Positions 56,540-64,000 of a stretch of DNA of 64,000 nucleotides are shown here, in pieces. A program made the translations under genes and the position numbers. Source of the stretch: Chelonoidis abingdonii (Eukaryota; Chordata; Testudines; Testudinidae); the NCBI RefSeq assembly GCF_003597395.2, contig NC_133782.1:834233-898232 (forward strand), read 5' to 3'. Positions within the stretch are counted from its first letter, which is position 1. Each line of letters begins with the position of its first letter. The notes beneath the pieces were generated by a model. The model ran no database searches. It saw nothing but the letters and a program-made list of their open reading frames with translations, and was not told the DNA's origin.

Positions 56540-64000
<7,461 letters not shown>

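Overview
This window is nuclear DNA from a vertebrate, most likely a hidden-necked (cryptodiran) turtle. Genes are split into short exons by GT/AG introns, and the gene order matches the SLC12A5-MMP9-ZNF335 neighbourhood of human 20q13. The repeats are CR1-type LINEs, many solo LTRs with TGTGAC...GTCACA ends, hAT-like MITEs, and a tRNA-derived SINE whose tail resembles CR1. That SINE looks like the Cry family, which is the main reason for naming Cryptodira. Species cannot be read from the sequence.

Layout. (1) 1-16.5 kb is repeat-rich with no coding exon I recognise. It holds solo LTRs, broken Ty3/gypsy-like internal fragments and long GC-rich or GT-rich tandem arrays. (2) At 16,533-16,671 on the minus strand is a probable first coding exon (exon 1a) of SLC12A5 (KCC2). 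It carries the RFTVT kinase-docking motif and seems to end at a GC-AG type donor. (3) 22.2-32.4 kb on the minus strand is a complete MMP9 gene. Its 13 coding exons sum to 2,067 nt (688 codons plus stop), with a TATA box and two AP-1 sites upstream and an AATAAA about 0.95 kb past the stop. (4) 32.5-53.4 kb is intergenic sequence with more LTRs, LINE fragments, a MITE and, at its right end, a 1.1-kb CA/CG-rich tandem tract. (5) 53.4-64 kb on the plus strand is the 5' two thirds of ZNF335: a CpG-rich promoter, a probable non-coding exon 1, then 17 coding exons (about 860 residues, nine C2H2 fingers). It runs off the right edge.

MMP9 and ZNF335 are divergent (head to head, about 21 kb apart). 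SLC12A5 and MMP9 lie in tandem on the minus strand, about 5.5 kb apart. Their products act separately: a secreted gelatinase, a neuronal K-Cl cotransporter and a nuclear zinc-finger coregulator. The shared feature is conserved synteny, not a pathway.

LTR sequence totals roughly 11 kb. Six LTR copies have perfect 5-bp target-site duplications that I could read directly, and one LTR is inserted inside another. I found no CRISPR array, operon or new multi-gene system. The most useful observations are the SLC12A5 exon with a GC donor, the gypsy-like fragment whose RNase H end sits against the 3' LTR, the nested insertions, a second donor in ZNF335 exon 8, and LTR and minisatellite insertions inside the MMP9 transcription unit.
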